DNA of 51,476 nucleotides, from the NCBI GenBank assembly GCA_021809545.1, contig JAKAYL010000008.1:1-51476 (forward strand). The letters run 5' to 3'. The stretch is from Thermoplasmata archaeon (lineage in GTDB: Archaea > Thermoplasmatota > Thermoplasmata > Lutacidiplasmatales > UBA184). A model generated the notes under the pieces. It had not been told where the DNA came from and made no database searches. It saw only the letters and a program-made list of their open reading frames with translations. Below, piece by piece: positions 48,021 through 51,476 of the stretch (within the stretch, counting starts at the first letter, position 1; each line of letters begins with the position of its first letter). A program made the translations under genes and the position numbers.

Positions 48021-51000
48021 ATGGTTGCTGGCTGGAACCTCCGGGATCTCGTGCGGCGAGGGATCCGCGAGCATGCCGCTTTCCTCCTCGTGGCCTGTGC
48101 CGCGGCCGTCCTCTATGCGACCGTGGCGTCCCTTCAGTGGTACAACATGGACGAGGGGGCCTACCTCAACGCTGCGAGCACGGTGGCCCGGGGAGGTGTC
48201 CCCTTCGTCACCTTCGCTGCCCGCGAGCCGGTGCTGATCTACTACCTTGCCGCCGGGGTCGGGCTCTTCGGCCCGCACCTTTTCGTCGCCCGGCTCCAGA
48301 TCGTGCTCGCCGACCTCTTCACCGGGGCGGCCGTCTACCTCCTCGGGAAGGAGCTTGGCGGGAAGAAGGTGGGCCTGGCCGCCGCGGGTCTCTTCTTCTT
48401 CAATCCCTTCGATGTCTACACCTTCACCACCGTCCTCCTGGAGCCGCTCGCCGCCCTTCCCCTGGCCTGGGCGGCGTACTTCCTCCTCCGGAAGAAGACC
48501 CCCGACACCTTCCGCATCCCCCTCGTGGTCGGTCTTCTGCTCGGGATCGCGGAGCTCACTCGCCGGGATGCGATCCTCCTCACCCCGCTCTTGGCCGGGG
48601 CTCTCCTCGTCCGGGTCTCTCCCTCGACCTTCTCTGCTCGGACGAAGGCGTTCGTCTTTCTGCTGGTCGGGTTCGCCCTTCCCCTGGGGCTTGTCCTCGG
48701 CTACTTCACCTCCGCCACATCGGTGACCTGGATGTGGAACCAGTACGGGCTCGGGAGCGCGTACGTGGACCACACGGTCCCGCTCAACTATCACCTGAGC
48801 GTCTTCTACTATCTCTGGGTCTACGAGCCGGTCCTGATCATTCCCGCCTCGCTCGTCCCGGCGGGCGCGCTCGCGGCCCGGGGCAAGCAGGACCTCGCCT
48901 TCGTCGCCCTTCTCATGAGCGCCCTCCTCCTCGGGTTCGTGCTCTACACCGGACCTCCCAATTTCGACTGGGGGCAGGGGGAGTACGAGTTCGCCGCCAC
49001 GGGCGCCATGCTGGCGGTGCAGGTCGTGCTCTGGATGGCGGGGGCGCTCGATCTGGAGTTCTCGGAGAGCCCCGGACCCAAGGTATCTACCCTCGCCCTC
49101 GTCTTCCTGGGAGGATGGGCGGTCTTCTATCTCGGCTTCTACACGTTCGTCTACCCGGAATTCCTATCGAACTACTTCACGGATGTGAGCGTACCGCTGA
49201 GCCTGCTGGCGGGCTGGTGGTGGGCCGATCGGGCGCTGCGCCCGCTGGCCCGGGCCGTCGAGGCCCCGCCTCCCGCAGCCCGGCCGAAGGACCGGGCGTG
49301 GGTGGAGGGCGTCGGTGCCCTCTTGATCACGACCGTGCTCGTGGGTTCCGCTCTGTTCTCCGCCGTAGAGGTTCTTGGACCCTCCAATCCCTACAATCAA
49401 CCCACCGCTTTCGACCTGCCCCAGTACAACCTCATCCAGAGGACCTATTCGCCACAGACCGTCTCGCAGGTGGCGGCGTACCTCGACGCTCACTCTCCAC
49501 CGAACGCCACGCTCTTCTCCGCGGACGACATCTTCCTCGCCGAGGCCGATAGAGCCAACCTCCTCAATCTCTCCATCGTGCTGGACCACATGGCTTACAA
49601 CCCTTACCCGGACAACCAGTCCACGTATTCGTACGACCCGTACCACTTGGCCCCGAGCATGGACTATCTCCTGCAGGCCTGGAACCACACGTGGGTGCCC
49701 CTCGTGGTCGTCGGGAACCGTCAGGCCACGATGGACGAGATGCACCCGGTGATCCAGAGCTACCTCGAGGAACGTTACCACCTCGTCGCCTCCTTCGGAA
49801 ATGCGCTCGCCTGGAATTACGTGGGGGTGTGGGCTCTGGGCCCCGCTCCCGCCGCGCCCGCGACCCAGACCGCGTCCTTCCCCGCCGGCCCGCAACCGTC
49901 TTCTCTCGCCCTCGACACAAGGAACGGGACCCTCTTCTCCGGTTCCCTGAACTCCGCCACCCTCACCGCGATCTCTTCGTCAGAAATTGAGTGGACCTAC
50001 ACGGTCCCGTACCCCGGGGTCGGGGTCCGTGCGCTCTCCTACGACCCGGTCTCCAATAGCCTCTGGTTGGCCCTGGCGGGGCCCGGCCCGCTCTCATCAG
50101 AAGTGGCACGTTTGTCCTTGCCGAACGGAGGTTCTCCCTCTCTCTTAGGGACAGTGCGGGTGGGCTATGCTCCCGTTGCGATCGCCTTTGATTCTCAACG
50201 CCACCTCGCCTTCGTCGCCTCGCTCGGATTCAGCAACGTGACCGTCTTCAACGCGTCGACCGGGGGATTCGTCACGAACTACCGGGTGGGTGCGGGGCCG
50301 TTGGCGATCGTCGTGGACCCGGTGACCCGGACCCTCTACGAGGCTGCCTCGGGAGAAGCGTACCTCGAGGCGTACAACGAGACCACGGGGGCCCCGATCG
50401 CCTCGATCTTCGTCGGCGCACCGCCGACCAACGTGGTGCTCACCCCCCAGTACTTCCTGGTGACGAGTTGGTCCCCGGGGGAGGTCTATTGGGTCAACCG
50501 TACGACCGGGAGCATCGACTACAACGCCTCCGTGGGGAGCGGGGCCCAGGGGCTGGCCGTCTCGGGGAACACGGTCGCGGTGGCGAGCCAAGAAGCCGGT
50601 ATGGTCTCCTTCTTCAACACCACGTCGGCCCTGCCCGAAGGCGAGCTTCTCACCCAGGGCTGTCCCAACGCCCTTGCGTTCTCCGAGGACCTCCAATCCC
50701 TTTTCGTCGTGGGGCCCTGCGAATCGCCCCTCACGGTGTGGCGGATGGCGCACCTCGTGAACTGGACCATCGACCTGCCGGAGGCCGGTGGTGTCTTCGT
50801 GGACGGCTCTTTCGTCCCCTCGGGCACTCCCATCCAGGTCTTCCCGGGGCTCTTCTCCGTGGTCACCTCCGTCAATGGCAGGGTCACCTTCGGGACGTTC
50901 GCGTATGTGACAGGTTCGGGCACCTGGCTCGCTCCGCTGGGTCCCTCCCTCAGCGGGATCGCGGCTACGATGCACAACTTCACGCTGGAGGCTGCCGTCG

Positions 51001-51146
51001 GCGCCTCTCTCGTCATCCTGCTGGTCGCGGCGTTCCCCTTCCTCTCCACTTGGATCCCGCGTCGGCCGAAAGAGACGCACCCCTCCGTCCGACCGGCTCC
51101 TCCATCCTCAGCTTCCCCGCGGGCCGTCCCACCGCGCGAGAAGTGA
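48021..51146 (+). CDS. GT39-like membrane protein with exterior beta-propeller (paralog)
   Basis: This 1041-residue protein is built on the same plan as the one at 44632. It has an N-terminal helix, then WYNMDEGAYLNAAS (Asp44, Glu45) in the first exterior loop, about 11 membrane helices to residue about 455, an exterior domain sharing VLGPSNPYN and TVSQVAAYLDAH with the paralog, and propeller-like repeats at about 630-900 (GTLFSGSLNSATLTAI, RHLAFVASLGFSNVTVFNAS). A final helix lies at about 990-1010 with a basic tail. It probably transfers a sugar from a lipid carrier to an exterior acceptor; the propeller may bind that acceptor or glycan. Confidence 0.86.
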   Translation: MVAGWNLRDLVRRGIREHAAFLLVACAAAVLYATVASLQWYNMDEGAYLNAASTVARGGVPFVTFAAREPVLIYYLAAGVGLFGPHLFVARLQIVLADLFTGAAVYLLGKELGGKKVGLAAAGLFFFNPFDVYTFTTVLLEPLAALPLAWAAYFLLRKKTPDTFRIPLVVGLLLGIAELTRRDAILLTPLLAGALLVRVSPSTFSARTKAFVFLLVGFALPLGLVLGYFTSATSVTWMWNQYGLGSAYVDHTVPLNYHLSVFYYLWVYEPVLIIPASLVPAGALAARGKQDLAFVALLMSALLLGFVLYTGPPNFDWGQGEYEFAATGAMLAVQVVLWMAGALDLEFSESPGPKVSTLALVFLGGWAVFYLGFYTFVYPEFLSNYFTDVSVPLSLLAGWWWADRALRPLARAVEAPPPAARPKDRAWVEGVGALLITTVLVGSALFSAVEVLGPSNPYNQPTAFDLPQYNLIQRTYSPQTVSQVAAYLDAHSPPNATLFSADDIFLAEADRANLLNLSIVLDHMAYNPYPDNQSTYSYDPYHLAPSMDYLLQAWNHTWVPLVVVGNRQATMDEMHPVIQSYLEERYHLVASFGNALAWNYVGVWALGPAPAAPATQTASFPAGPQPSSLALDTRNGTLFSGSLNSATLTAISSSEIEWTYTVPYPGVGVRALSYDPVSNSLWLALAGPGPLSSEVARLSLPNGGSPSLLGTVRVGYAPVAIAFDSQRHLAFVASLGFSNVTVFNASTGGFVTNYRVGAGPLAIVVDPVTRTLYEAASGEAYLEAYNETTGAPIASIFVGAPPTNVVLTPQYFLVTSWSPGEVYWVNRTTGSIDYNASVGSGAQGLAVSGNTVAVASQEAGMVSFFNTTSALPEGELLTQGCPNALAFSEDLQSLFVVGPCESPLTVWRMAHLVNWTIDLPEAGGVFVDGSFVPSGTPIQVFPGLFSVVTSVNGRVTFGTFAYVTGSGTWLAPLGPSLSGIAATMHNFTLEAAVGASLVILLVAAFPFLSTWIPRRPKETHPSVRPAPPSSASPRAVPPREK

Positions 51147-51274
51147 AGGGAGATCGGTTCGGCCGAGAACGTTTCGGGGCCAGGGCTTAAGTGGCCCGTG
51201 GGATGCGTATTTCCGGTGGGACTCACCCGGCGTAGGGGCCCCCGGATTGGGAAGGGAGCTCCTCGGGCAGGAAC

Positions 51275-51476
51275 ATGCAGAGTGTTCGAACGAAGGGAAG
51301 GGGAAATTTTCTCCGGCCGGCGAACCTTGCGTTGCTCGGGACCCTTCTTCTCGGGGCCGCACTCCAGACGGTCGTGGGCATTTACGAGTGGGCCAACTGG
51401 GATGAGGGGGAGTACCTCCAGGGGGCCCTGGCCGTGGTCCACGGCGGGATCCCGCTCGTCACCTTCTCCAGCCGGG
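51275..51476 (+). CDS. Third GT39-like membrane protein, N-terminal part (3' end outside window)
   Basis: The frame starting at ATG 51275 is open to the window end (67 residues). After a basic N-terminus and a hydrophobic helix (LALLGTLLLGAALQTVVG), it reads WANWDEGEYLQGALAV and then GGIPLVTFSSR. These line up with the same positions in the proteins at 44632 and 48021, including the acidic pair (Asp43, Glu44). It is therefore a third member of the family. In-frame stops at 51188 and 51233 exclude a longer N-terminus. Whether it too carries a propeller domain cannot be seen. Confidence 0.85.
   Translation, partial: MQSVRTKGRGNFLRPANLALLGTLLLGAALQTVVGIYEWANWDEGEYLQGALAVVHGGIPLVTFSSR

Overview
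The window (51,476 bases, very GC-rich) reads as a chromosome fragment of an archaeon, most likely an aerobic or microaerobic member of the Thermoplasmatota. The archaeal assignment rests on transcription factor B, a class I (archaeal) CCA-adding enzyme, the archaeal purine enzyme PurP, an archaeal-type phosphopantetheine adenylyltransferase, a NOG1 GTPase, Mre11-Rad50 and many TATA-like boxes 24-33 bases ahead of start codons. The phylum is an inference from gene content and was not tested. I saw no insertion sequence, CRISPR array, tRNA or rRNA.

Region 1 (1-9.2 kb): the tail of a metallo-beta-lactamase-fold hydrolase, a convergent NOG1 GTPase, then a run of plus-strand genes: a proline-rich winged-helix/coiled-coil protein, a 79-residue cysteine protein overlapping a vWA protein, a GTPase overlapping a large coiled-coil partner, a zinc-ribbon membrane peptide and phosphopantetheine adenylyltransferase. 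The vWA / GTPase / partner set looks like a multi-component NTP-dependent switch and is the best candidate here for an undescribed system. Region 2 (9.2-19.6 kb): a site-2 protease, ThpR, a second proline-rich regulator-like protein, an ABC-2 exporter, PurP, an Fe-S PD-(D/E)XK nuclease directly behind TFB, and divergently CCA transferase. Region 3 (19.6-31.6 kb): lipoyl synthase behind a TPR protein, then a minus-strand operon running from a cupredoxin-CoxI-CoxIII fusion through CoxII, a membrane protein, a TatD-like hydrolase and thymidylate kinase. Across a 428-base gap lie a methyltransferase, a separate membrane-anchored cupredoxin and another membrane protein. Together these form an aerobic terminal oxidase with copper-protein electron donors.

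Region 4 (31.6-38.1 kb): an MscS channel, a small protein overlapping mre11, rad50 overlapping mre11 (double-strand-break repair), and an orphan DNA methyltransferase. Region 5 (38.3-51.5 kb): cell-surface genes. These are a PKD-repeat membrane protein with a C-terminal zinc ribbon, a polytopic GT-C-like protein, a GT4 glycosyltransferase, a sulfatase-superfamily enzyme, and three related proteins (the last cut by the window end) with a GT39-like membrane half; the two complete ones also carry a beta-propeller-like exterior half. This looks like a surface glycan or glycoprotein locus.

Most transcription units appear to be transcribed leaderless: the TATA-like box sits about 24-33 bases before the start codon, and this was used to choose several starts. 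Within operons the genes commonly overlap by the 4-base ATGA or GTGA arrangement.
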